Below are positions 1 to 7,055 of a DNA stretch of 15,131 bases, piece by piece; the stretch's first letter is position 1; each line of letters starts with the position of its first letter. Position numbers and translations under genes: made by a program. Source of the DNA: an uncultured Anaerolineae bacterium (lineage in GTDB: Bacteria; Chloroflexota; Anaerolineae; B4-G1; DUEL01); contig CALDFY010000089.1 in the NCBI GenBank assembly GCA_937942115.1, positions 1 through 15,131 on the forward strand. The letters are read 5' to 3'. The notes beneath the pieces are model-generated. The model made no database searches, was not told where the DNA came from, and saw only the letters and a list, made by a program, of their open reading frames with translations.

Positions 1-16
1 CGTGGCTTTTCGCAGA

Positions 17-83
17 GCCCCTCCCCTCTCCCAAACAAAGTTCGGGAGAGGGGAGGGGGCAGGGGGTGGGGTGAGGGCAAAGG
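17..83 (+). repeat. Dispersed palindromic GC-rich repeat, copy A (right-hand module)
   Basis: A pyrimidine-rich arm at 17-36 pairs with a purine-rich arm at 40-60 around an AAA loop, with one mismatch and one bulge. The arm ends in CTCCCAAAC facing GTTCGGGAG. It is followed by a G-rich tail ending GGGGTGAGGGCA. The same hairpin and tail occur at about 6205-6275 inside murI (copy B), so this is a dispersed repeat rather than a gene-specific terminator. Its left part is cut by the window edge. Confidence 0.75.
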
Positions 84-89
84 GAAGAG

Positions 90-101
90 GCACAATTGTG
101 C
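90..101. promoter_or_regulatory. Perfect 12-bp palindrome upstream of the TadE cassette, possible operator
   Basis: GCACAATTGTGC is a perfect 12-bp palindrome 145 bases before the first TadE-like gene. It could be a dimeric repressor site, but no regulator gene is nearby and one occurrence proves nothing. The rest of the leader (102-245) is markedly AT-richer than its surroundings, as expected of a promoter region. TACAAT at 149-154 resembles a -10 box, but I found no matching -35 box at a normal distance. The only clear signal is the AGGAGAG ribosome site at 232-238. Confidence 0.3.
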
Positions 102-245
102 AATAGATTTACCGGATGAACCACCAAATGACGTATTCCCAATGGGTTTACAATAAAGATACAACGTCCGACCGGACTTTTTCATTTAGAATAAGAATGC
201 AGAGCAGAAGTTCTGTAGGACGACCGCAGTCAGGAGAGATGAAGT

Positions 246-2108
246 ATGCGCATCCATAAACGGCGCTCTCTCACCTGCTCCACCCGGGGACAGGGGCTGG
301 TAGAATTTGCCCTGATCCTCCCGCTGCTGTTGTTGCTGATTTTCGGCATCCTGGACTTTGGGCGGATGCTCTTTATCTACGCCAATCTCTTCAACGCCGC
401 CCGGGAAGCCTCCCGGTATGCCCTCACGGATCCCGGCAACCAGGTCGCCATCCAGTACGAGGCCCGTAGCCGTATCGTCCTGGTGCCGCCGGAGGAGGTC
501 AACATCACCATCTGGTACGATAAAGGGCCGCCCACATACCGGGGGATCACCGATCCCAATCACCTGGTCGTGGGAGACCGGGTCATCATAGACCTTCGCT
601 ACAACGCGGAGTTCATCACCCCGTTGATTCAGCCTTTCGCTCCCTCCCTGCCCATTCACGTGGTGGCCCGGCGGACCATCCAGCGCGTCCACGTCATTCA
701 GACCCCGACGCCGGCGCCTCCGACATTCACGCCGACGCCGACCAACACACCCACGCCCGGGCCGTCGCCGACGCCGACACCCATCCGCAACACGCCCACG
801 CCACCGCCCAGCGCCACGCCGACCATCACGCCCATCCCCAGCCCGACGCCGTCGCCCACGCCCACCCCGATGCCCATTGTCATCCACAAACCCCTGCTGG
901 CGGGGCAGACGGTCGTTACCGGAACGGCTCAGCCGGGCCGGACCCTCATCCTGCGGGACATCCAGACCGGTTTCCAGATGGAAACCACCGTGGGACCGGA
1001 CGGCCGCTTTACCTTCCAGTTGCCCACACCTCTGGTCGCCGGGCATACCATTGTCGTGCAGGGGTACGGCACGCAGGATGTGGCCGTTGTCCTGGGCGGG
1101 ACGCCGACCCCTACGCCCACCCCCACCCCCAGCGGGCCCTCTATGACCGTCAGCCCGGCCTGCATGCCGGAGGGGAACCGGAGCGTGACCGTGCGCGGCG
1201 ATAACTGGCCCACCGGCGGACCAATCAAACAGATCGGCATCTACTGGGACGGCTCCCGTGTGCTGACACTGCCGCCGGCCAATACCTTCGTTGCCATTTT
1301 CACCGTCAACTCCACTCGCGGTACGCACACTGTGCTGGCCCGCACCGAGAAGAGCAACGGACAGCCCACCGGCGATGTCTCCTTGTCAGGGAGGGTAGAA
1401 GTGCCGTGCCAGGGCCGGTTCCCCAACCTGCGTATCACGTCGCTGCGCCTGCTGGACCCCGAACCTCTGGGCACTTATCAGACCGTCCACGTAGAGGTCA
1501 CGCTGGCCAACACCGGCACCGCCAACATCGCTTCTCTCTTCTGGGTGGACCTCTACGCCGACCCCCGGCTGGATGTCCCGCTGGAGGGGCAGGCCAGTGT
1601 GGATTGGGTCGCCGTCAACGGTCTGGCGGCCGGCTCTTCTATCACTTTCACCATGTGGGTGAACGGCGGATTCCAGACGGTGGGAGACCACACGCTGCTG
1701 GCCATCGCCGATACCTGGAACCAGATCGCCGAGAGCGACGAGACCGACAACGCCAGCGATGTGCTGACGGTCACGGTGATGGTGCAGAATCCGGTGCCCA
1801 CGCCAACGCCGACCCCGACGCCCACCACGACGCCCATCGCACCGGGGGGCATCTCCGGCATCACTTATGTGGAGGGTGTGCCCCAGAGCGGGGTGGATGT
1901 CTACCTCTACGACGGCAACGGCCGGCTGATCGCTTCGGCCCGCAGCGGCACAGGGGGCGTCTATTCCTTCTCCAATCTGGCACCGGGGGACTATTCCCTG
2001 GTCGCTCAGATGCGCCTGGGGGACGTGCTGTACCGGGGGGCCAATGTGGCCACCGTCTATCCCGGTATGACCACCCAGGGGGTGGATATTACGCTGTATC
2101 CTTTTTAG
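246..2108 (+). CDS. TadE-like pilin-family protein fused to Thr-Pro linkers, Ig-like, CARDB-like and carboxypeptidase-regulatory-like domains
   Basis: This is a 620-residue membrane-anchored surface protein. Residues 15-41 are a TadE-type N-terminus: GQGLVEFALILPLL follows a basic tail, with the family's conserved glutamate (Glu20) five residues after a possible prepilin-peptidase cut at Gly15, then a transmembrane helix. Residues 60-150 match the usual extracellular TadE region. Ordinary TadE proteins stop there. This one continues with a Thr-Pro linker (152-210), an Ig-like region (211-285), a short PT linker (286-297), a second Ig-like region with Cys306 and Cys388, a CARDB-like domain (about 393-512, with the typical ESDETDNAS near its end), another PT linker (516-532) and a C-terminal carboxypeptidase-regulatory or SdrD-B-like domain. 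The start is set by AGGAGAG at 232-238. It heads a five-gene cassette. I infer a stalk-like adhesin or minor pilin. The TadE call is solid and the downstream fold names are from pattern reading. Confidence 0.85.
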   Translation: MRIHKRRSLTCSTRGQGLVEFALILPLLLLLIFGILDFGRMLFIYANLFNAAREASRYALTDPGNQVAIQYEARSRIVLVPPEEVNITIWYDKGPPTYRGITDPNHLVVGDRVIIDLRYNAEFITPLIQPFAPSLPIHVVARRTIQRVHVIQTPTPAPPTFTPTPTNTPTPGPSPTPTPIRNTPTPPPSATPTITPIPSPTPSPTPTPMPIVIHKPLLAGQTVVTGTAQPGRTLILRDIQTGFQMETTVGPDGRFTFQLPTPLVAGHTIVVQGYGTQDVAVVLGGTPTPTPTPTPSGPSMTVSPACMPEGNRSVTVRGDNWPTGGPIKQIGIYWDGSRVLTLPPANTFVAIFTVNSTRGTHTVLARTEKSNGQPTGDVSLSGRVEVPCQGRFPNLRITSLRLLDPEPLGTYQTVHVEVTLANTGTANIASLFWVDLYADPRLDVPLEGQASVDWVAVNGLAAGSSITFTMWVNGGFQTVGDHTLLAIADTWNQIAESDETDNASDVLTVTVMVQNPVPTPTPTPTPTTTPIAPGGISGITYVEGVPQSGVDVYLYDGNGRLIASARSGTGGVYSFSNLAPGDYSLVAQMRLGDVLYRGANVATVYPGMTTQGVDITLYPF

Positions 2109-2120
2109 AGCCACTTTAAC

Positions 2121-3464
2121 ATGGGGGAGACGAATTCTCTGAAGTCGGCGATGACGGCGCAAAAGGCCACCCAGATTGCCTGGGGGGTGGGAACGGCACT
2201 GGCCCTGGCCCTGCTCACCGTTGGAGCGGTCCACGCCGTAGTGGGTTGGATTCCCGCCGAGACCGCGAACGTCTCTCAGAGCGGAGAGGCGAAAAACGTG
2301 GCCCTGGCCGTGGGGAGCGGCGGGAAAGCCGCTGCCTGGTGGGTCAACGTGCCGACGGGCCACCGGCGCGGTGACCTGATCCTGGCCCAGAACTCCGGAA
2401 GCGGCTGGACGACCCAAACAGTCACCACTACGCTGGAGGCCCGCTGGCCCTCTGTGGTGTATTCGGGTACGGACCTTTTCCTGGCCTGGTTTCAGGGACA
2501 ACTCTATACCCAACCGGCGACGGCCCTGGGGGGATGGTTTTGGGAACAGAAGGTCGGAGAGGCTCCCCGTCGCGTAACCGACACGCAGTTCTACAGTGGG
2601 GAGTGGGTTCGGCCCCGGTTGCGGGTCGGGCCGGAAGGGGGGCATATGGTGTTTGCCGTTGCCCTCACTTCCACCCAGGCCGCGCGCGGTGACCTCTATT
2701 ACCTGTACCGCGACCCGTCCGGGCCGTGGTTTTCCACCGTCGTGGTGACCCGGGACCAGGTGGCGGCCAACGGAAGCGGGGGCGTTTTCTACCCGGACCT
2801 GGCCCTCGCCAACGGGCAGGTCCATCTGGTCTGGGAGCAGATGAGCCAATCCGGATCCGCAGTGACGTACACCGTCTTCCACATCTCCGCGTCGGTGGGG
2901 CCGGGCGGACCGGTATGGGCGGAGCCGAGCCGTATCTCATTGCCAGACGAGAATGCGCAGCGGCCGGCCATCGCCGCTGACGGAATGGGAAGGGTGCATG
3001 TCGTCTGGACGGACTATATCACGGACACCGAGCAGTATGTCCGGTATCGCCGCCTGGACTCTACCGGCTGGTCTGGAATTCAGACGATCAGCGGTGGTGA
3101 GCCGCTCAAGGTGAACCAGATTCGTCCCACCATTGTCTGGCCGGCGATTGCCGCCCAGGACGACCTGGTTTGTGTTGCCTGGCACGGGTTCTATCCGGAT
3201 GCGACCACGGAAGCGGAAGAAATTTACCTTCGCTGCTCCCAAGACGGAGGGCAGACCTGGGGGATGGTTCAGAACGTCTCCCGCTCACTGGACCGTCTAT
3301 CCCTGATGCCGGTCGTTGCCATCGGGATAGACAAAAGCGTCCACGTGTTATGGGAGGAATTCCAGGGAGGTAACAATTATTTCTTCAACTACGACGCGCT
3401 GTACGCTGCCGGGCCGCCGGAGGTACACGCCGTCTTTCTGCCCATTGTGCTGCGGAATCGGTGA
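2121..3464 (+). CDS. Secreted beta-propeller (BNR/sialidase-like fold) protein with a C-terminal FLPIVLRNR motif
   Basis: This is a 447-residue protein with an N-terminal hydrophobic helix (about residues 19-42, ending near AVHAVVGW), so it is exported or anchored. The rest repeats a pattern of hydrophobic strands such as VHLVWEQ, VHVVWTDY, VCVAWHGF and VHVLWEEF at regular intervals, as in blades of a beta-propeller. A canonical Asp-box, SQDGGQTW, lies near residue 373. I see no basis for calling sialidase activity, because Asp-boxes are structural. It ends in FLPIVLRNR, a hydrophobic-plus-basic tail of a kind I associate with secreted Chloroflexota proteins. The start is uncertain: ATG at 2121 has no obvious ribosome site and lies 12 bases after the previous stop, and ATG at 2151 is an alternative. 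Its position between TadE-like genes suggests a surface partner of the same structure. Confidence 0.8.
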   Translation: MGETNSLKSAMTAQKATQIAWGVGTALALALLTVGAVHAVVGWIPAETANVSQSGEAKNVALAVGSGGKAAAWWVNVPTGHRRGDLILAQNSGSGWTTQTVTTTLEARWPSVVYSGTDLFLAWFQGQLYTQPATALGGWFWEQKVGEAPRRVTDTQFYSGEWVRPRLRVGPEGGHMVFAVALTSTQAARGDLYYLYRDPSGPWFSTVVVTRDQVAANGSGGVFYPDLALANGQVHLVWEQMSQSGSAVTYTVFHISASVGPGGPVWAEPSRISLPDENAQRPAIAADGMGRVHVVWTDYITDTEQYVRYRRLDSTGWSGIQTISGGEPLKVNQIRPTIVWPAIAAQDDLVCVAWHGFYPDATTEAEEIYLRCSQDGGQTWGMVQNVSRSLDRLSLMPVVAIGIDKSVHVLWEEFQGGNNYFFNYDALYAAGPPEVHAVFLPIVLRNR

Positions 3465-3470
3465 GGAACG

Positions 3471-4064
3471 ATGAAAGGGAAGGTTGTCGGCCTGTTCCTG
3501 GTGCTGACCGGATTGCTGCTGATGGGAATTGTGGGGCTTTTGAGCGGCCCCTCGGTCTCCGCACCGGCCGCAACGACCCGATGGACGGGGATAACGGCCC
3601 CGTTGCCGCCGGAGCAGGCGGCCCAGAAGGGGCAGGAGCGGGCGTCCGCCTGGCGGCCGGATGCGGTGCTGGCGCGAGTGGAGGCCTCCTGGCGGCCCGA
3701 TGAACGCTGGCTGGAGGTTCGTACCCTGCCGGTGACCTGGCTTTTCACTTACTATTCTCCTTCCGAGAAAGCCATAGCCACCGTCGCGGTGAGCGCAGAG
3801 AAGGTACACTGGATTCCACCGGTAGAGGTGGCCCGTCCGCCCCGAGCGCTCCCCGCGTTTCCTCCTCCCTACGGGGTGGACCGAATGTGGATGACCTTTT
3901 TGGGTGCCGGTGGTGAGGAATTCATTCGCCGGCATCCGGATGCTCTGATCCACATCTTGCTGCAGATGGAGGAAACAGGACCCCTCTGGCGGGTCAGTGC
4001 AGTAGGGGAGGGGGGAGCCATCAAAGTACAGATCAACGCGGAGACCGGCGCAGTGATCCCTTAG
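3471..4064 (+). CDS. Small membrane-anchored extracytoplasmic protein, weakly PepSY-like
   Basis: This is a 197-residue protein of unrecognised family. Residues 1-4 are basic and residues 5-25 form a strong hydrophobic signal or anchor segment, followed by an Ala/Pro-rich stretch. The C-terminal 100 residues hold a small alpha/beta-looking domain ending WRVSAVGEGGAIKVQINAETGAVIP. The pattern of tryptophan, charged strand, then a closing D/E-x-x-T-G-x-V-I resembles PepSY domains, which are extracytoplasmic and often inhibitory or structural, but the match is weak. A GAGG ribosome site follows directly on the previous stop, with 6 bases between that stop and this start. The gene ends 9 bases before the second TadE-like gene, so it almost certainly shares the operon. 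No cysteines or catalytic motif are evident. Confidence 0.75.
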   Translation: MKGKVVGLFLVLTGLLLMGIVGLLSGPSVSAPAATTRWTGITAPLPPEQAAQKGQERASAWRPDAVLARVEASWRPDERWLEVRTLPVTWLFTYYSPSEKAIATVAVSAEKVHWIPPVEVARPPRALPAFPPPYGVDRMWMTFLGAGGEEFIRRHPDALIHILLQMEETGPLWRVSAVGEGGAIKVQINAETGAVIP

Positions 4065-4073
4065 GAGGTAGAA

Positions 4074-4478
4074 ATGAACGAACAGCACAAGCAAAGGGGT
4101 CAAAGTCTGGTAGAATTTGCCCTGGTCCTGCCCTTGCTGATTCTCATTCTCTCCGGCCTGGTGGACCTGGGGCGGGCGTATTATGTACTGGTCACGCTGG
4201 AGGATATGGCGGCCGAGGGTGCGGCCTACGCGGCCCTTCATCCCTACGATGCCAGTGGGATATGGAATCGGGCGGCTCAGGCCAGTGGCGGGATGATTAC
4301 CCTATCCCCCAATGATGTGGATGTGGATTATCCGCCGGTGATGCACGTCGGTGCTCCGATTACGGTGACCGTTCGTTACTCTTTTCGCTGCATTACTCCA
4401 TTTATAGGCGACATGTTCCCTGACGGGGTGATTCCCCTGCGGGGCACCGCAACGCAAGCCATTGTTTCTCTCCGGTAA
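4074..4478 (+). CDS. TadE-like minor pilin (short form)
   Basis: This is a 134-residue protein of normal TadE length. After a short polar N-terminus, residues 9-30 read GQSLVEFALVLPLLILILSG. Gly9 is the likely prepilin-peptidase cut site, Glu14 is the conserved +5 glutamate, and a transmembrane helix follows. The remainder is the extracellular TadE domain, closing with VRYSFRCITPFI and a strand-rich tail. The long TadE-like protein at 246-2108 has a comparable segment (LRYNAEFITPLI), so the two are paralogues. In tight-adherence systems TadE-type pseudopilins sit in the inner membrane and support Flp pilus assembly. AGGAGG lies 6 bases before the ATG. Neighbouring genes are 9 bases upstream and 36 bases downstream on the same strand. 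Confidence 0.9.
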   Translation: MNEQHKQRGQSLVEFALVLPLLILILSGLVDLGRAYYVLVTLEDMAAEGAAYAALHPYDASGIWNRAAQASGGMITLSPNDVDVDYPPVMHVGAPITVTVRYSFRCITPFIGDMFPDGVIPLRGTATQAIVSLR

Positions 4479-4514
4479 GGGGATGCTCTTATCCACCTGC
4501 TTTCAGGAGGCAAG

Positions 4515-5741
4515 ATGAAAGAGGAGAAAGGACAGGCCGTAGTGCTGGTCGCGATTGCACTGGTGGCCCTGCTGGCCTTGACCGGTCTGGCGATTGATGG
4601 AGGGCAGTTGTTGGCCCTGCGGCGGTCCGCTCAGAATGCCGCCGACGCGGCCGCGCTGGCCGGGGTGCGGGAACTGGCGCACGTGGTTGCCCGGTGCCAA
4701 TCCGGCTCCCCGGCCAACGACCAGAGGGTGTGGAACGCGGTCGTTCAGTTTGCGGTCCAGAACGGCGTTCAACCCGAGGCCGGCGATGAGATTACCGCGT
4801 CCTACATAGACCGGAACGAGCGGTATCTGGGGCCGGTGGGAAGCGGCCATATCCCGACGGGAGCGACCGGTGTGACCGTTGTCCTGACCGCGACCCGACC
4901 GACCGCTTTCTTACAACTGGTCGGACAGCCGCAGATGCGGGCACCGGCCAGGGCGGTGGCGATGTCCGGGCCCGTTGTCCAGTTCCCCGGCGGTATCCTG
5001 CCCATCGCCGTCCCCCTTCAGGTAGTCCAGACTCTGGCTCCCAACCAGCAGTTTGTGGTGATAGAGACGAATCAGCAAAACGGGGGAATGTTCTGCACCG
5101 ACCGCAATGGGAACGGACGGCTGGACGATGGGATTGACATCTGTATCGGGGATCCGGCTTCCCATAATGCCCATCGGGGATGGCTGAATCTGAACTATAT
5201 CTATAATACCCAGCACCTGCAGCGGGCGGACCCGAACTATCGCACGTTTGAGCGGGAGGTCCCCAACCGGGGCTGCGGCCGGGATCCCAGCACCTCCACC
5301 GACGACGGCCTCCGGGGTTGGGCCAGTGGAGAATGTCCCTATCCCTTCCCCATTTTTGCCGGAAATGTCGGGTACACGAACGGGGACTTCATCCACGGTG
5401 ACCCCGGTGCCCGCCAGAGTTCGCTGATGGAGATAGAGAACTATGCCGGCCAGATTGCCTACGTTCCCATTTTTGATTACATCTACATGAGTGATTATAT
5501 GGCTGCCAACTTCCCGGCCCCCGAGGGAATCGGTTGGCCCCGGGCGGGCGGCGGCGGGCATGCTTTCCTGTACCACATTGTCGGGTTCACCGCCGTTCGG
5601 GTAAGGGGTGTGCAGGGGCATACACTGGTCGGAGCGTTCCAGGAGGCGATGATCGGCGAAGGGGCCATTCAGCCGGGCTACGGGGTTGGCTCGGGGGTCT
5701 GCCAGCCGCTGGTCACTCAGGGCATCACACTCTGGCGGTGA
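4515..5741 (+). CDS. TadG-like pilus-associated protein with an EF-hand-like acidic loop
   Basis: This is a 408-residue protein. Residues 1-52 match the TadG N-terminal region (Flp pilus-assembly TadG-like): GQAVVLVAIALVALLALTGL is a transmembrane helix, followed by AIDGGQLLALRRSAQNAADA and AALAGVREL, the family's signature helix. TadG proteins lie in the envelope beside TadE and TadF. The rest carries no von Willebrand MIDAS motif that I can see. Around residues 195-206 it has DRNGNGRLDDG, an acidic loop like a calcium-binding EF-hand or dockerin loop, flanked by two cysteines (FCTD and DICIGD). Two more cysteines lie around GCGRDPS and GECPYP. AGGAGG is 6 bases before the ATG. This is the last gene of the cassette and is followed by hairpin terminators. 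Confidence 0.88.
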   Translation: MKEEKGQAVVLVAIALVALLALTGLAIDGGQLLALRRSAQNAADAAALAGVRELAHVVARCQSGSPANDQRVWNAVVQFAVQNGVQPEAGDEITASYIDRNERYLGPVGSGHIPTGATGVTVVLTATRPTAFLQLVGQPQMRAPARAVAMSGPVVQFPGGILPIAVPLQVVQTLAPNQQFVVIETNQQNGGMFCTDRNGNGRLDDGIDICIGDPASHNAHRGWLNLNYIYNTQHLQRADPNYRTFEREVPNRGCGRDPSTSTDDGLRGWASGECPYPFPIFAGNVGYTNGDFIHGDPGARQSSLMEIENYAGQIAYVPIFDYIYMSDYMAANFPAPEGIGWPRAGGGGHAFLYHIVGFTAVRVRGVQGHTLVGAFQEAMIGEGAIQPGYGVGSGVCQPLVTQGITLWR

Positions 5742-5811
5742 ACCCGGCGCATCGGGTAATTACTGCAGTTTCGCCCCCTGCAGGTAGCACTGCATTGAAT
5801 CGTGGTAAGAC

Positions 5812-5840
5812 ATAGGGCGGGCTGAAAGCCCGCCCTATTT
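5812..5840 (+). terminator. Strong rho-independent-type terminator after the TadE/TadG cassette
   Basis: ATAGGGCGGGCT at 5812-5823 pairs perfectly (12 bp) with AGCCCGCCCTAT at 5827-5838 around a GAA loop, and a short T run follows. It lies 70 bases after the TadG-like stop. The stem core GGGCTGAAAGCCC also occurs in the ends of the element inside murI, so it may be a dispersed palindrome recruited as a terminator. It would work in either orientation. Confidence 0.7.
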
Positions 5841-5852
5841 CCCGTCCTATTT

Positions 5853-5880
5853 GGGGACAGCCTGGAAAGGCTGTCCTACA
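5853..5880. repeat. Short dispersed palindrome (GGACAGCCT type)
   Basis: GGACAGCCT at 5855-5863 pairs perfectly with AGGCTGTCC at 5868-5876 around GGAA, then comes TACA. It lacks a T run. A related arm (GTAGGAC facing GTCCTAC) occurs at 7233-7260, so the two look like members of one short palindrome class. Confidence 0.55.
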
Positions 5881-5918
5881 TTTGTGGGGGGGCTTGCATC
5901 AGTTAGAACGCCGTCACG

Positions 5919-5960
5919 ATTCCCTGCAGACCTACCGCTCATCCGCCGCAGGGAATTTTT
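5919..5960 (+). terminator. Second possible plus-strand terminator, overlapping the murI 3' end
   Basis: ATTCCCTGC at 5919-5927 pairs with GCAGGGAAT at 5948-5956 (9 bp, 20-base loop) and runs into TTTTT at 5956-5960. It would stop read-through from the plus-strand cassette before it enters the convergent murI gene. The long loop makes it weaker than the hairpin at 5812. Confidence 0.4.
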
Positions 5961-6967
5961 ATCTCCTCTCCCACCCAGCACACCGGGCGCACCGCTGCCC
6001 GCACTCCTACCAGTCGCTCCAGCGCGGCGGCGAACTGCGCCGGATCGCCGGTGGTGTAGAAAACTTGTTCGGCCTGTACCGCAGGCTGAAAGCCCAATGC
6101 TAACATTTGCCCCCACTCCTCTTTATCTCCCTCTCCCATCGCTGCGCTTGGGGGAGGGAGGAAGGGGAAGGGGGGGGTTGCGGCGGCCTTCGGCCGCAGC
6201 AAAACCCCTCCCCTCTCCCCTCCCCTCTCCCGAACGAGGTTCGGGAGAAGGGAAGGGCCAGGGGAGGGGTGAGGCGAGCGCGCAGAAAAGTTAGTGCCAC
6301 TGGGCTGAAAGCCTGCGCTACTCAGCACCCGCCGGACCTGCCGGGCCACCGCCGGGGCCGGGTCTATAATCTCCACCCCCGGCCCCACAATCCGCTCTAT
6401 CAGCGGGCGCAGGAACGGGTAATGGGTGCACCCCAGCACCAGTTCGTCTATCCCCGCCGCCAGCAGCGGCTCCAGGCAGGCCCGCAGCAACGCCTCCGTC
6501 TCCGGCGTGTCCAGCGCGCCGGCCTCCACCGCCTCCACCAGCCCCGGACAGACCTGCGGGATGACCCGCACGTCCCGGGCGAAGCGCTCCAGCAACGAGG
6601 CAAAGAGTTCCCCCTGAAACGTGGCCGGAGTGGCGATGACGCCCACCCGACCGTTGCGCGTCCGCTGGGCCGCCGGTTTGACCGCCGGCTCCATGCCCAC
6701 GAACGGTACCTGGGGGAAGAGGGCCCGCAGATGATGGAGGGCGGCGGCGGAGGCGGTGTTGCAGGCCAGGACGACCACCTGCGCCCCCTGGGCCAGCAGG
6801 AAATGGGTGATCCCCTCGGCGAACCGGCGCACCTCCTCCAGCGGGCGCGGCCCGTAGGGGATGTGGGCCTGGTCGGCCAGATAGACGGTCGGGAGGCCAG
6901 GGAGTTCCCGCACAATCTCCCGCCAGACAGAAAGTCCACCGACACCGGAATCAAAGACCGCAATCAT
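5939..6967 (-). CDS. murI: Glutamate racemase carrying an in-frame repeat insertion
   Basis: MurI interconverts L- and D-glutamate in the cytoplasm and supplies D-glutamate for peptidoglycan. The reading from ATG at 6965-6967 gives 342 residues. The family start MIAVFDSGVGG (Asp6) is clear, as are both catalytic cysteines: Cys69 in VVLACNTASAA and Cys180 in LVLGCTHYPFL. The C-terminal helix segment VFYTTGDPAQF follows at about 301-312. Typical MurI is about 260-280 residues. The excess is one block, residues about 216-297, rich in Pro, Gly and Arg, encoded by the repeat at 6076-6321. It falls between the helix ending VRRVLS and the VFYTTGDP segment. Removing it would leave about 260 residues. 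The frame is intact on both sides, so the protein is probably still made. Upstream GGAG is about 16 bases from the ATG, a weak ribosome site. Confidence 0.9.
   Translation of the reverse strand: MIAVFDSGVGGLSVWREIVRELPGLPTVYLADQAHIPYGPRPLEEVRRFAEGITHFLLAQGAQVVVLACNTASAAALHHLRALFPQVPFVGMEPAVKPAAQRTRNGRVGVIATPATFQGELFASLLERFARDVRVIPQVCPGLVEAVEAGALDTPETEALLRACLEPLLAAGIDELVLGCTHYPFLRPLIERIVGPGVEIIDPAPAVARQVRRVLSSAGFQPSGTNFSARSPHPSPGPSLLPNLVRERGGERGGVLLRPKAAATPPFPFLPPPSAAMGEGDKEEWGQMLALGFQPAVQAEQVFYTTGDPAQFAAALERLVGVRAAVRPVCWVGEEIKIPCGG
6076..6321. mobile_element. MITE-like or palindromic repeat element (copy B) inserted in frame in murI
   Basis: The ends form imperfect inverted repeats. The arm at 6290-6321 reads GTTAG, a short spacer, then TGGGCTGAAAGCCTGCGCTA and C. 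The complement of the arm at 6076-6104 reads GTTAG, then TTGGGCTTTCAGCCTGCGGTA and C. Between them are three hairpin modules: CTCCC facing GGGAG around ATCGCTGCGCTT (about 6131-6155), GGCGGCC-TTC-GGCCGC (about 6178-6205), and CTCCCGAAC-GAG-GTTCGGGAG (about 6226-6246). The middle and outer modules recur at both ends of the window. At these boundaries the length is 246 bases, a multiple of three, with no stop in the murI frame. No transposase is present, so it would have to be non-autonomous. I could not identify a target-site duplication, and exact borders are uncertain. Confidence 0.65.
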
Positions 6968-7055
6968 GGGGATAAAGACGTTTCTCCGTATCTGGCTACC
7001 TGACACTTTTCAGATAGGACGCGGAAAAACGCAGATCAACTACACCGGATATCCC

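Noticed and set aside
700..880. Separate DNA tandem repeat in the TadE fusion gene
   Set aside because: The repetitive CCGACGCC-like pattern simply encodes the Thr-Pro linker in GC-rich codons.
186..1328. Long open frame antisense to the TadE fusion gene
   Set aside because: It is rich in Arg, Gly and His with no domain pattern and mirrors GC-rich codons of the real gene. Other long antisense frames over the propeller, TadG, peptidase, tig and clpP genes were rejected for the same reason.
2121..3464. Sialidase activity for the propeller protein
   Set aside because: Only an Asp-box and blade-like strands are visible. The catalytic Arg triad and Tyr of sialidases could not be placed.
6076..6321. 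Insertion sequence with transposase
   Set aside because: The element is only about 246 bp, made of hairpins, with no coding capacity of its own and no visible target duplication.
5939..6967. murI as a pseudogene
   Set aside because: The frame is intact from start to stop, with catalytic residues present on one side of the insert and the expected C-terminal segment on the other.
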